From assembly GCA_036271855.1 (NCBI GenBank), contig DATAZV010000039.1, positions 1-12,587 of the forward strand: DNA of 12,587 nt, in the 5' to 3' direction. Within the stretch, counting starts at the first letter, position 1. Every line of letters begins with the position of its first letter. Positions 1-6,453 of this stretch are shown here, one piece after another. Source of the DNA: JAQGMJ01 sp036271855. GTDB taxonomy: Bacteria > Pseudomonadota > Gammaproteobacteria > Burkholderiales > JAEUOS01. A model generated the notes under the pieces. That model made no database searches. It saw nothing but the letters and a program-made list of their open reading frames with translations, and had not been told where the DNA came from. The translations under genes were made by a program, and so were the position numbers.

Positions 1-1080
1 CGCGGCAGCCTGGGCCGGCAGTTGATGAGCAAGTACGACCTGAACCAAGGCGTGGACCCGCAGGCCTACGGCCTCGGCATCAAGGAACTGTGGGAGATCG
101 ATCCCAAGCAGCACGTGCCCGGCCTGGTGGTTCACACCGCCGGCTGGCCGCTGGACGCCAGCACTTACGGCGGCTCCTTTCTCTATCACCTGGAAAACAA
201 CCAGGTGGCGGTGGGCTTCGTGGTCGGCCTGGCGTACCAGAACCCCTACTTAAGCCCCTACGAGGAGTTCCAGCGCTACAAGCACCATCCGGCCATCCGC
301 AAGTTCTTCGAGGGTGGCAAGCGCATCGCCTACGGCGCGCGCGCGATGGTCGCGGGCGGCCTGTTGTCGCTGCCCAAGCTGACTTTCCCCGGCGGCGTGC
401 TGGTGGGCGACGACGCCGGCTTTCTCAACGCCGCGCGCATCAAGGGCAGCCACGCGGCGATCAAGAGCGGCATGCTGGCGGCCGAGGCGGCGTTCGCCGC
501 CGTAGTCGCGGGGCGCGCGGGCGACGAGCTCACGGCCTATCCCGACGCCTTCAAGGCGAGCTGGCTGCATGCCGAGCTCAACCGCACGCGCAACTTCAAG
601 CAATGGATGGGCAAAAACCTGTACCTCGGCAGCCTGATGGTGGGCATCGAGCAAAAGGTGTTCGGCGGCAACGTGCCCTGGACCCTGCATCACCAGCACG
701 CCGACCACGAGTGCCTCAAACCGGCCGCGCAGTTCCAGCCGATCGCCTATCCCAAGCCGGACGGCAAGCTCAGCTTCGACAAGCTTTCCTCGGTGTTCAT
801 CTCCAACACCAACCACGAAGAAAACCAGCCGGTCCACCTAACCCTGAAAGACCCCAAGGTGCCGGTGGCGATCAACCTGGCGCGCTACGCCGGCCCCGAG
901 GCGCGCTACTGCCCGGCCGGCGTCTACGAGTTCATCCGCAATGACGACGCCAGTGACCGCCTGCAAATCAACGCGCAGAACTGCGTGCACTGCAAGACCT
1001 GCGACATCAAGGACCCGACGCAGAACATCGTCTGGGTGGTGCCAGAAGGCGGCGGCGGACCGAACTACCCCGGCATGTAG
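1..1080 (+). CDS. Electron transfer flavoprotein-ubiquinone oxidoreductase, C-terminal part (5' truncated by window edge)
   Basis: ETF-QO takes electrons from reduced electron transfer flavoprotein (from acyl-CoA and amino-acid dehydrogenases) and passes them to membrane ubiquinone. The frame is open from base 1, so the N-terminal FAD-binding Rossmann segment lies outside the window. About 359 residues remain of a protein usually near 550. Visible features, in order, are the GSLGRQL segment, a quinone/FAD region containing VGDDAGFLNAARIKGSHAA (bases about 400-460), and a C-terminal 4Fe-4S domain. The cluster cysteines are in YCPAG (Cys codon at 910) and NCVHCKTC (codons at 982, 991 and 1000). 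The protein ends in the family's VPEGGGGPNYPGM tail, so the C-terminus is intact. An ATG at 25 is internal, not the start. The next gene on the same strand begins 39 bp downstream. Identity is near certain; the missing part cannot be judged. Confidence 0.96.
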   Translation, partial: RGSLGRQLMSKYDLNQGVDPQAYGLGIKELWEIDPKQHVPGLVVHTAGWPLDASTYGGSFLYHLENNQVAVGFVVGLAYQNPYLSPYEEFQRYKHHPAIRKFFEGGKRIAYGARAMVAGGLLSLPKLTFPGGVLVGDDAGFLNAARIKGSHAAIKSGMLAAEAAFAAVVAGRAGDELTAYPDAFKASWLHAELNRTRNFKQWMGKNLYLGSLMVGIEQKVFGGNVPWTLHHQHADHECLKPAAQFQPIAYPKPDGKLSFDKLSSVFISNTNHEENQPVHLTLKDPKVPVAINLARYAGPEARYCPAGVYEFIRNDDASDRLQINAQNCVHCKTCDIKDPTQNIVWVVPEGGGGPNYPGM

Positions 1081-1092
1081 CGCGATGCCGGG
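1069..1092. other. Inverted repeat overlapping the ETF-QO stop codon
   Basis: CCCGGCAT (1069-1076) pairs perfectly with ATGCCGGG (1085-1092) around an 8-base loop that contains the TAG stop. This gives an 8-bp GC-rich stem. No T-run follows (the next bases are ACGGCCAAC), so it is not a canonical intrinsic terminator. It could protect the mRNA 3' end or weakly attenuate read-through into the channel gene. That role is inference. Confidence 0.4.
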
Positions 1093-1119
1093 ACGGCCAA
1101 CAACAAGAATAAACAAGCG

Positions 1120-2664
1120 ATGACGCCCGATTCCGCGTTCGACCAGGCCATGGCCTTCGGCTGGCAGGCCGAAAGCCCGTATGTGATCGCGCTCGCCGCC
1201 TTGTGCGCATTGGCGCTGCTGCGTTTCGGCGGCGACAACCGCCGCGCCCTGTATCACACGCTGCTGCTGTTCCTGGCCGGCTCGGCCGGTCAGTTCGGCG
1301 CCGGCCTGCTGCATGCCGGCGGCTTCGAGACCGGCGCAAGCTTCATTTACGAACTCAGCCTGCTGGTCGCCGGGGTGGCGCTGATCCGCCTGCTCGGCAT
1401 GCTGTTCTTCCGCCTGCTGCTGCCGCTGGTCCGGGTGCCGACGCCGCGCATCGTCGAGGACCTGGTGACCATCCTGTTCTACGTCGCCTGGTCCCTGGTG
1501 CGCCTGCGCGCCTCCGGCCTGGACCCCTCCAGCCTGCTGGCCAGCACGGCGGTGGTGACGGCGGTGCTGGCTTTCGCGATGCAGGACACGCTGGGCAACA
1601 TCCTGGGCGGCCTGGCGCTGCAACTGGACAACTCGATCGCGGTGGGCGACTGGGTCAAGGTCGACGACATCGTCGGCCGGGTCACCGACGTGCACTGGCG
1701 CTCGACCTCGATCGAGACGCGCAACTGGGAAACCGTGGTGGTGCCGAACAGCCAGTTGATGAAAAACCGCTTCACCGTGCTCGGACGCTGTGACAACCGC
1801 GCGATGCAATGGCGCCGCCACGTGCTGTTCAACGTCGGCCTGTCGGCGCCGCCGACGCGGGTGATCCCCGCCATCGAAAAGGCGATCCGCGAAGCGGAGA
1901 TCGCCAACGTCGCTGCCCATCCCCAGCCCAGTTGCGTGCTGATGGACTACGCGCACGGCTACGGCCACTACGACTTGCGCTACTTCCTCACCGACCTGAT
2001 GGTCGACGACCCCACCGACAGCCAGGTGCGCGTGCACATCTACGCCGCCCTGCAGCGCGCCGGCCTGCGCCTGGCGGTGGAAGAGCACAGCCTGCACCTG
2101 ACCGAGCAGAGCGAGGAGCACCAGCGCGCGGTGCATGAGCGCGAAATCGCGCATCGCCTGCAATCGCTCCAATGCGTGGACCTGTTTTTCGCCCTGACGC
2201 CCGAAGAGCTGCGCACCGTGGCCGAACGCCTCACCTACTCGCCCTTCGCCCAGGGCGAGGTGATCACCCGCCAGGGCAACATCGCCCACTGGCTGTACAT
2301 CCTCACCGCCGGCGAGGCCGACATCACGGTCGGCGACAACGGCCAGCGGCAGCACATCAACACCCTGCAGGCCGGCGCGTTTTTCGGCGAGGCCGGCATG
2401 CTCACCGGCGCGCCGCGCAGCGCCACCGTGCTGGCGAAGACCAACGTCGAATGCTACCGGCTGGACAAGGGCGCGCTGGAAGACATTCTCAAGGCGCGGC
2501 CCAAGCTGGCCGAGGAAATATCGCAGGTGATGGCTTCGCGCCTGAGCGCCCTGGCGCAGGCGATTGCCGAGCACAGCAAGACCGAGCGCCTGACCGCGCG
2601 CGGCCCGCACGAGCTGCTGGAAAGAATGCGCGCCTTTTTCCACCTCGACGAGGCGGAAAAGTAG
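1120..2664 (+). CDS. MscS-family mechanosensitive channel with C-terminal cyclic nucleotide-binding domain
   Basis: This 514-residue inner-membrane channel has several hydrophobic N-terminal helices (about residues 19-38, 45-65, 72-100 and 111-130). A pore-lining helix follows at about 137-168, then the MscS beta domain with GLALQLDNSIAVGDWVKV (from about 164), GRVTDVHWRSTSIET and VVPNSQL (about 207-213). From about residue 355 there is a CNB domain. Its phosphate-binding cassette FGEAGMLTGAPRSATV has the key Glu at 424 and Arg at 433, so ligand binding looks possible. MscS channels open on membrane tension to release solutes. In the bCNG subgroup, cyclic nucleotide binding has been proposed to gate or modulate the pore. 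The ATG at 1120 has only a weak purine-rich leader; the in-frame ATG at 1150 is an alternative start. It is co-directional with ETF-QO and convergent with ppa. The family call is secure; the ligand (cAMP, cGMP or none) is unknown. Confidence 0.93.
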   Translation: MTPDSAFDQAMAFGWQAESPYVIALAALCALALLRFGGDNRRALYHTLLLFLAGSAGQFGAGLLHAGGFETGASFIYELSLLVAGVALIRLLGMLFFRLLLPLVRVPTPRIVEDLVTILFYVAWSLVRLRASGLDPSSLLASTAVVTAVLAFAMQDTLGNILGGLALQLDNSIAVGDWVKVDDIVGRVTDVHWRSTSIETRNWETVVVPNSQLMKNRFTVLGRCDNRAMQWRRHVLFNVGLSAPPTRVIPAIEKAIREAEIANVAAHPQPSCVLMDYAHGYGHYDLRYFLTDLMVDDPTDSQVRVHIYAALQRAGLRLAVEEHSLHLTEQSEEHQRAVHEREIAHRLQSLQCVDLFFALTPEELRTVAERLTYSPFAQGEVITRQGNIAHWLYILTAGEADITVGDNGQRQHINTLQAGAFFGEAGMLTGAPRSATVLAKTNVECYRLDKGALEDILKARPKLAEEISQVMASRLSALAQAIAEHSKTERLTARGPHELLERMRAFFHLDEAEK

Positions 2665-2692
2665 CCGGGCCGCGCCAGTAAACGCAAGGGAG

Positions 2693-2714
2693 GCGCAGGG
2701 GAAGCGCAGGGGAA
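2693..2714. repeat. Short tandem direct repeat (2 x 11 bp)
   Basis: The unit GCGCAGGGGAA occurs at 2693-2703 and again at 2704-2714, head to tail, in the gap between the convergent channel and ppa genes. A third, degenerate GCGCAGG lies at 2734-2740. It may reflect slippage in G-rich intergenic DNA. No function is evident. Confidence 0.5.
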
Positions 2715-2723
2715 ACGCGCAAG

Positions 2724-2751
2724 TTGCGGGCAGGCGCAGGTGTGCCCGCAA
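2724..2751. terminator. Possible bidirectional stem-loop between convergent genes
   Basis: TTGCGGGCA (2724-2732) and TGCCCGCAA (2743-2751) form a perfect 9-bp stem with a 10-base loop. It sits 5 bp past the ppa stop codon and 60 bp past the channel stop codon. Its place between two convergent genes suits a shared transcription stop. Neither strand has a following T-tract, so it is not a textbook Rho-independent terminator and the call is tentative. Confidence 0.4.
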
Positions 2752-2756
2752 GCAGC

Positions 2757-3305
2757 CTAGAACTTGGGCTTCTTTTTCGCCTTCTTGTAATTCGCCACGC
2801 CGAGCATGATTTCGGCAGCCGCTTCCTTCGGGCCGCCCCAGCCTTCGACCTTCACCCACTTGCCTTTTTCGAGGTCCTTGTAGTGCTCGAAGAAATGCTG
2901 GATTTGCGCCAGGCGCTCGGGGTTGATGTCTTCCACTTTTTTCCAGTGTTTGTACCAGGGCAGCACCTTGTCCACCGGCACCGCCAGCAGCTTGGCGTCG
3001 CCGCCGGCTTCGTCCGCCATCTTCAGCACGCCGAGCGGGCGGCAGCGCACCACCACGCCGGCGAACAGCGGGAAAGGCGTGATCACCAGCACGTCGACCG
3101 GGTCGCCGTCGTCGGAAATGGTGCGCGGGATGTAGCCGTAGTTGCACGGGTAATGCATCGCCGTGCCCATGAAGCGGTCGACGAACAGGGCGCCGGTTTC
3201 CTTGTCGACCTCGTACTTGATCGGGTCGGCATTCATCGGGATCTCGATGATCACGTTGAAGTCGTTGGGCAGGTCGCGTCCGGAGTCGACTCGGTCCAGA
3301 TTCAT
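2757..3305 (-). CDS. ppa: Inorganic pyrophosphatase (family I, soluble)
   Basis: This cytoplasmic Mg2+-dependent enzyme hydrolyses pyrophosphate to two phosphates and so pulls biosynthetic reactions forward. At 182 residues it is close to the usual 175-180 of bacterial family I enzymes. The fingerprints are complete: DPIKYEVDKETGALFVDRF near the N-terminus, YPCNYGYIP, the metal-binding signature DDGDPVD, the DEAGGDAK acidic/Lys motif, and HYKDLEKGKW. It ends in a lysine-rich tail (YKKAKKKPKF). Two ATGs lie 9 bases apart (complement of 3312-3314 and 3303-3305). I chose the inner one. Its sequence MNLDRVDSGRDLP aligns with the family N-terminus, and AAGGA (complement of 3316-3320) stands 10 bases upstream of it but only one base before the outer ATG. 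The outer start would add three residues (185 aa, to 3314). The gene has its own likely promoter and points toward the channel gene. Confidence 0.96.
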   Translation of the reverse strand: MNLDRVDSGRDLPNDFNVIIEIPMNADPIKYEVDKETGALFVDRFMGTAMHYPCNYGYIPRTISDDGDPVDVLVITPFPLFAGVVVRCRPLGVLKMADEAGGDAKLLAVPVDKVLPWYKHWKKVEDINPERLAQIQHFFEHYKDLEKGKWVKVEGWGGPKEAAAEIMLGVANYKKAKKKPKF

Positions 3306-3363
3306 TTTATTCATGTCCTTGAAAAGCGGCTGATGCTTACATCATCCATCATTTGAAGCTGCG

Positions 3364-3392
3364 ATTATAAGCGCCGCTGCTGCGACGCACAA
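3364..3392 (-). promoter_or_regulatory. Likely sigma70-type promoter of ppa
   Basis: On the minus strand there is a perfect -10 hexamer TATAAT (complement of 3364-3369). A weak -35, TTGTGC (complement of 3387-3392), stands 17 bases upstream. Transcription would begin near 3357, giving a leader of about 50 nt before the ppa start. It is one of few perfect -10 hexamers I noticed in this GC-rich window, and its position fits ppa. Confidence 0.6.
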
Positions 3393-3428
3393 ACTGCAGG
3401 CGTCGCGCAAGGCAGGCAGCCAGCGGAT

Positions 3429-3440
3429 AATCGGCCGATT
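3429..3440. promoter_or_regulatory. 12-bp perfect palindrome upstream of the aldehyde dehydrogenase
   Basis: AATCGGCCGATT is a perfect palindrome 34 bp before the ATG at 3475, in the divergent ppa/ALDH gap, and it overlaps a -10-like GATAAT (3426-3431). It could be an operator for the dehydrogenase gene, but a 12-bp palindrome can also occur by chance. No regulator is identifiable. Confidence 0.25.
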
Positions 3441-3474
3441 CAGGTATTCCCCTTTGCCCTTCAAACCGCCGACC

Positions 3475-4929
3475 ATGCTCCCGACCATCCAGGCCGCACA
3501 CTTCATCGCCAATCGCTGGGTCGCGCCCGGCGGCGGCGCCACCTTACCGGTGATCGACCCCGCCGACGGCGAAATCTTCGCCTACATCGCGCGCGGCAAC
3601 GCGGCAGACGTCGCAGCCGCGGTGCTTGCCGCCCGCGCCGCCTACGACGGCGGCGATGGCCCCTGGGGCCGGGTGCCGGCAGCCGAGCGCGGCCGGCTCC
3701 TGACCAGGCTGGCGCAGGAGATCGCCACCAACGCGGAAGAACTGGCGCTGCTGGAATGCCGCGACACCGGCAAGCCGGCGAAACAGGCGCGGGCGGATGC
3801 CGCCGCCTGCGCCAGGTATTTCGAGTACTACGCCGGCGCCTGCGACAAACTGCACGGCGAGACCCTGCCCTACCAGCGCGGCTACACCGTGCTGACGGTG
3901 CGCGAGCCGCACGGCGTCACCGGCCACATCATTCCGTGGAATTACCCGATGCAGATTTTCGGCCGCTCGGTGGGCGCCGCACTGGCCGCCGGCAACGCCT
4001 GCGTGGTCAAGCCGGCGGAGGATGCCTGTCTCTCACTGCTGTTCATCGCCGAGTTGGCGGCCAAACATTTGCCTGCGGGCGCGCTGAACATCGTCACCGG
4101 GCTGGGCAGCGAGGCGGGCGCAGCCCTGTCCGCGCACACGGACATCGACCACATCTCCTTCACCGGCTCGCCCGCCACTGGCTCCCTGGTGGCACAGGCG
4201 GCGGCGGTGAACCACCGCCCGGTGACGCTGGAACTGGGCGGCAAGTCGCCGCAAATCGTCTTCGCCGACGCCGACCTCGACGCCGCCCTGCCGGTGCTGG
4301 TCAATGCCATCATCCAGAACGGCGGGCAGACTTGCTCGGCCGGCAGCCGCGTGCTGATCGAGCAAAGCATCTATGCGCCGCTGCTGGCGCGCATCGCCGA
4401 GGCCTTCGGGCGCCTGCGCGCCGGCCCCGGTGCAGCCGACCTCGACCTCGGCCCGCTGATCAACGCCAGGCAGCGCGACCGCGTTGCCGCCTACATCGCC
4501 CAGGGCGAGCGCGACGGCCTGCGCGTGGCCGCGCGCGGCACGGTGAGCGAGGGCGCGCCGAATGGCGGCTACTACGTCGCGCCCGCGCTGTTCGCCGACG
4601 TGCCGCCTGAACATGTGCTGGCGCGCGAGGAAGTGTTCGGCCCGGTGCTGGTGGCGATGCCGTTTCGCGACGAAGCTGAGGCCGTGGCGCTGGCCAACGG
4701 CACCGACTACGGCCTGATCGCCGGCCTGTGGACCCGCGATGGCGCGCGCCAGCTGCGCATGGCGCGCAAGCTGCACGCGGGGCAGGTGTTCATCAACAAC
4801 TACGGCGCCGGCGGGGGGGTGGAGTTGCCCTTCGGCGGCATGAAGCATTCGGGCTATGGCCGCGAGAAGGGCTTCGAGGCCCTGCTCGGCTTTACCGCGC
4901 TCAAGACCATCGCCATCAGCCACGGATAG
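3475..4929 (+). CDS. NAD(P)-dependent aldehyde dehydrogenase (ALDH superfamily)
   Basis: This enzyme oxidises an aldehyde to the carboxylic acid with NAD(P)+ in the cytoplasm. The 484-residue product has the family's usual length. Visible landmarks are IIPWNYPM with the oxyanion Asn at 156, KPAE in the cofactor site, the FTGSPATGSLV nucleotide loop, the general base Glu253 in LELGGKSPQ, and the nucleophile Cys287 in NGGQTCSAGSR. EEVFGPVL and the C-terminal PFGGMKHSGYGREKG follow. All catalytic residues are present. Betaine-aldehyde, aminobutyraldehyde and general ALDH enzymes share these motifs, so the substrate cannot be named. I prefer the ATG at 3475, because MLPTIQAAHFIANRW fits the family N-terminus. 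A TTG at 3454 would add seven unsupported residues. Neither start has a clear Shine-Dalgarno. It is divergent from ppa and is followed by two inverted repeats. Confidence 0.94.
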   Translation: MLPTIQAAHFIANRWVAPGGGATLPVIDPADGEIFAYIARGNAADVAAAVLAARAAYDGGDGPWGRVPAAERGRLLTRLAQEIATNAEELALLECRDTGKPAKQARADAAACARYFEYYAGACDKLHGETLPYQRGYTVLTVREPHGVTGHIIPWNYPMQIFGRSVGAALAAGNACVVKPAEDACLSLLFIAELAAKHLPAGALNIVTGLGSEAGAALSAHTDIDHISFTGSPATGSLVAQAAAVNHRPVTLELGGKSPQIVFADADLDAALPVLVNAIIQNGGQTCSAGSRVLIEQSIYAPLLARIAEAFGRLRAGPGAADLDLGPLINARQRDRVAAYIAQGERDGLRVAARGTVSEGAPNGGYYVAPALFADVPPEHVLAREEVFGPVLVAMPFRDEAEAVALANGTDYGLIAGLWTRDGARQLRMARKLHAGQVFINNYGAGGGVELPFGGMKHSGYGREKGFEALLGFTALKTIAISHG

Positions 4930-4932
4930 GTT

Positions 4933-4962
4933 CCGAAAAAAGTACAAACCTACTTTTTTCGG
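4933..4962. terminator. Perfect 12-bp inverted repeat just after the ALDH stop
   Basis: CCGAAAAAAGTA (4933-4944) and TACTTTTTTCGG (4951-4962) are perfect reverse complements around the 6-base loop CAAACC. The arm begins 3 bp after the TAG of the dehydrogenase gene, so a transcription-stop or 3'-end role is the simplest reading. It is unusual because the A and T runs lie inside the stem and the GC pairs lie at its base. A standard intrinsic terminator has a GC stem followed by a free U-tract. It could instead be a protein-binding dyad. Confidence 0.5.
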
Positions 4963-4972
4963 GCTTGGCTTG

Positions 4973-5006
4973 TGTGAAATCGCTGGCAGAGCCAGTCGAT
5001 TTCACA
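4973..5006. promoter_or_regulatory. Long near-perfect hairpin in the leader of the peptide-transporter operon
   Basis: TGTGAAATCG-CTGGC (4973-4987) pairs with GCCAG-T-CGATTTCACA (4991-5006) through 15 base pairs, with a single bulged T at 4996 and a 3-base loop AGA. It lies only 10 bp after the previous inverted repeat and 53 bp before the first permease start. A leader attenuator, an operator, a terminator without a U-tract and a REP-like palindromic element are all possible. The sequence alone does not decide between them. Confidence 0.5.
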
Positions 5007-5059
5007 AGGTAAAAACGACGAAAAGGGCAACACCCTCCCCGTACAGGTAAACTCCGGTC

Positions 5060-6040
5060 ATGCTCGTTTTTGTCATCCGGCGTTTGCTGCAAAGCCTGCT
5101 GGTGCTGTTCGTGATGTCGCTGCTGGTGTTCGCCGGGGTGTATGCGGTGGGCAACCCGGTCGACATCCTGATCAGCCCGGAGGCGACCCAGGCCGACCGC
5201 ATCGCGGTGATCGCGGCCCTCGGGCTGGACAAGCCGCTGTGGCTGCAATACGTACTGTTCGTCCAGCACGCCTTCGGCGGCGACCTCGGCAAGTCCTTCG
5301 CCTACAACATCCCGGCGATCCAGCTGATTTTCGAGCGCATGCCGGCGACCCTGGAACTCGCCTCATTTGCCATGCTGCTGGCGGTGGTGATCGGCCTGCC
5401 GCTGGGCCTCTACGCCGGCCTCAAGCCGAATTCGATACCGGGCAAAAGCATCATGGCCGGCTCCATCCTCGGTTTTTCCCTGCCCACCTTCTGGGTCGGG
5501 CTGATGCTGATCATGGTGTTCGCCGTCTGGCTCGGCTGGCTGCCTTCGAATGGCCGCGGCAACACCGTCGACCTGCTCGGCGTGCCGGTGAGCTTTCTCT
5601 CCATCGATGGCCTGCGCCACCTGCTGCTGCCCGCGCTGACCCTGGCGCTGCTCAACATCGCCCTGATCATCCGCCTGGCGCGCGCCGGCACCCAGGAGGC
5701 GCTGCTCACCGACTACGTCAAGTTCGCCCGCGCCAAAGGGCTCACCGACGCACGGGTGGTCGGCGTGCATATATTGAAAAATATCCTGATCCCGATCGTC
5801 ACTGTGATCGCCCTGCAGTTCGGCTCGGTGATCGCCTTCGCGGTGGTTACCGAAACCATCTTCGCCTGGCCGGGCATGGGCAAGCTCTTGATCGATTCGA
5901 TCAACGTACTGGACCGGCCGGTGATCGTCGCCTACCTGCTGATCGTGGTGGCGATGTTCATCCTGATCAACCTGCTAGTGGACATCGCCTATTCATTGCT
6001 GGACCCGCGCGTGCGCCTCTCCGACGCAGGCAGTCACTGA
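5060..6040 (+). CDS. dppB: Peptide-type ABC transporter permease (DppB/OppB family)
   Basis: This is an inner-membrane pore subunit of a type I ABC importer for di/oligopeptides or related solutes. The 326-residue protein has the DppB layout: an N-terminal helix (about residues 9-31) after a short cytoplasmic RR-containing start, then a periplasmic loop with GLDKPLWLQY and GDLGKSF. A membrane core from about residue 96 includes ATLELASFAMLLAVVIGLPLG and GSILGFSLPTFWVGL. The EAA coupling loop DYVKFARAKGL starts at about residue 218 and contacts the ATPases. AVVTETIFAWPGMGKLL and a C-terminal helix ending LLDPRVR complete it. It is the first gene of the cluster. The ATG at 5060 has only a weak AGGT upstream. 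The following small gene starts 9 bp after its stop. Whether the solute is dipeptide, oligopeptide, glutathione or nickel cannot be told from this subunit. Confidence 0.93.
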   Translation: MLVFVIRRLLQSLLVLFVMSLLVFAGVYAVGNPVDILISPEATQADRIAVIAALGLDKPLWLQYVLFVQHAFGGDLGKSFAYNIPAIQLIFERMPATLELASFAMLLAVVIGLPLGLYAGLKPNSIPGKSIMAGSILGFSLPTFWVGLMLIMVFAVWLGWLPSNGRGNTVDLLGVPVSFLSIDGLRHLLLPALTLALLNIALIIRLARAGTQEALLTDYVKFARAKGLTDARVVGVHILKNILIPIVTVIALQFGSVIAFAVVTETIFAWPGMGKLLIDSINVLDRPVIVAYLLIVVAMFILINLLVDIAYSLLDPRVRLSDAGSH

Positions 6041-6049
6041 AGGGCGGCG

Positions 6050-6439
6050 ATGGATTTTCTGATCGAAATACTCCTTGAGGTGCTATTTTCGGTGCTGGGC
6101 GAAATTTTCTCGGGAACCATCGGTGCGGGCGTATCGACCATTTTCGGCCTACGCATGCCGTTCGCGGTAAAGGTGCTGCTCTATTTTCTGGCAGGCAGTG
6201 TCCTATGCGGGCTGTCGCTGATTTTCTTTCCCCATGCTCAGGTACACCTGGCGGACACGCGCCTTGCGGTACTGATCGGCACACCCCTTGCAAGCGGCGT
6301 GATCATCGGTTTCTATAACGCCTGGCGGGGGAACAAAAAACGTACCGCGCCAAGCGAAGTCTTCAGCTTGCCCGGCTTCTTTTATGGAATGCTGTTTGCG
6401 TTGCCGCTCGCCACGGGCCGCTACCTTTGGGCCCACTAG
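6050..6439 (+). CDS. Small hydrophobic membrane protein of unknown function, inserted between the two permease genes
   Basis: I do not recognise a family for this 129-residue protein. It is strongly hydrophobic, with about four candidate membrane segments: residues 4-32, 38-60 (FAVKVLLYFLAGSVLCGLSLIFF), 72-92 (LAVLIGTPLASGVIIGFYNAW) and 109-128. A short polar stretch (RGNKKRTAPSE, about 93-103) lies between the last two. The start is well supported: AGGG follows directly after the dppB stop, 5 bases before the ATG at 6050. Its stop is 14 bp before the chosen dppC start, so it sits inside the operon and is probably co-translated with it. The base composition looks less GC-rich than its neighbours, with more AT-ending codons, which hints at later insertion or weaker codon selection. 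DppB and DppC are normally adjacent, so this gene is extra. Accessory subunit of the transporter or unrelated passenger are both possible. Confidence 0.75.
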   Translation: MDFLIEILLEVLFSVLGEIFSGTIGAGVSTIFGLRMPFAVKVLLYFLAGSVLCGLSLIFFPHAQVHLADTRLAVLIGTPLASGVIIGFYNAWRGNKKRTAPSEVFSLPGFFYGMLFALPLATGRYLWAH

Positions 6440-6453
6440 GCTCGCGATACCTA

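Noticed and set aside
838..3147. A 769-codon open frame on the minus strand across the channel gene and part of ppa.
   Set aside because: Its product is a low-complexity His/Arg/Gln/Ala/Gly sequence with no recognisable domain. It lies opposite a well-supported MscS-CNB gene and in another frame of ppa. Long antisense frames of this kind are expected in GC-rich coding DNA.
2724..3356. A 210-codon + strand frame opposite ppa, with many His and Val residues.
   Set aside because: It is antisense to a pyrophosphatase with every signature intact, and it has no recognisable domain or ribosome site.
4945..5010. Possible small mobile element or attachment site formed by the two hairpins.
   Set aside because: No transposase, target-site duplication or direct-repeat boundary is visible, and copy number cannot be judged from one window. 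I report only the inverted repeats themselves.
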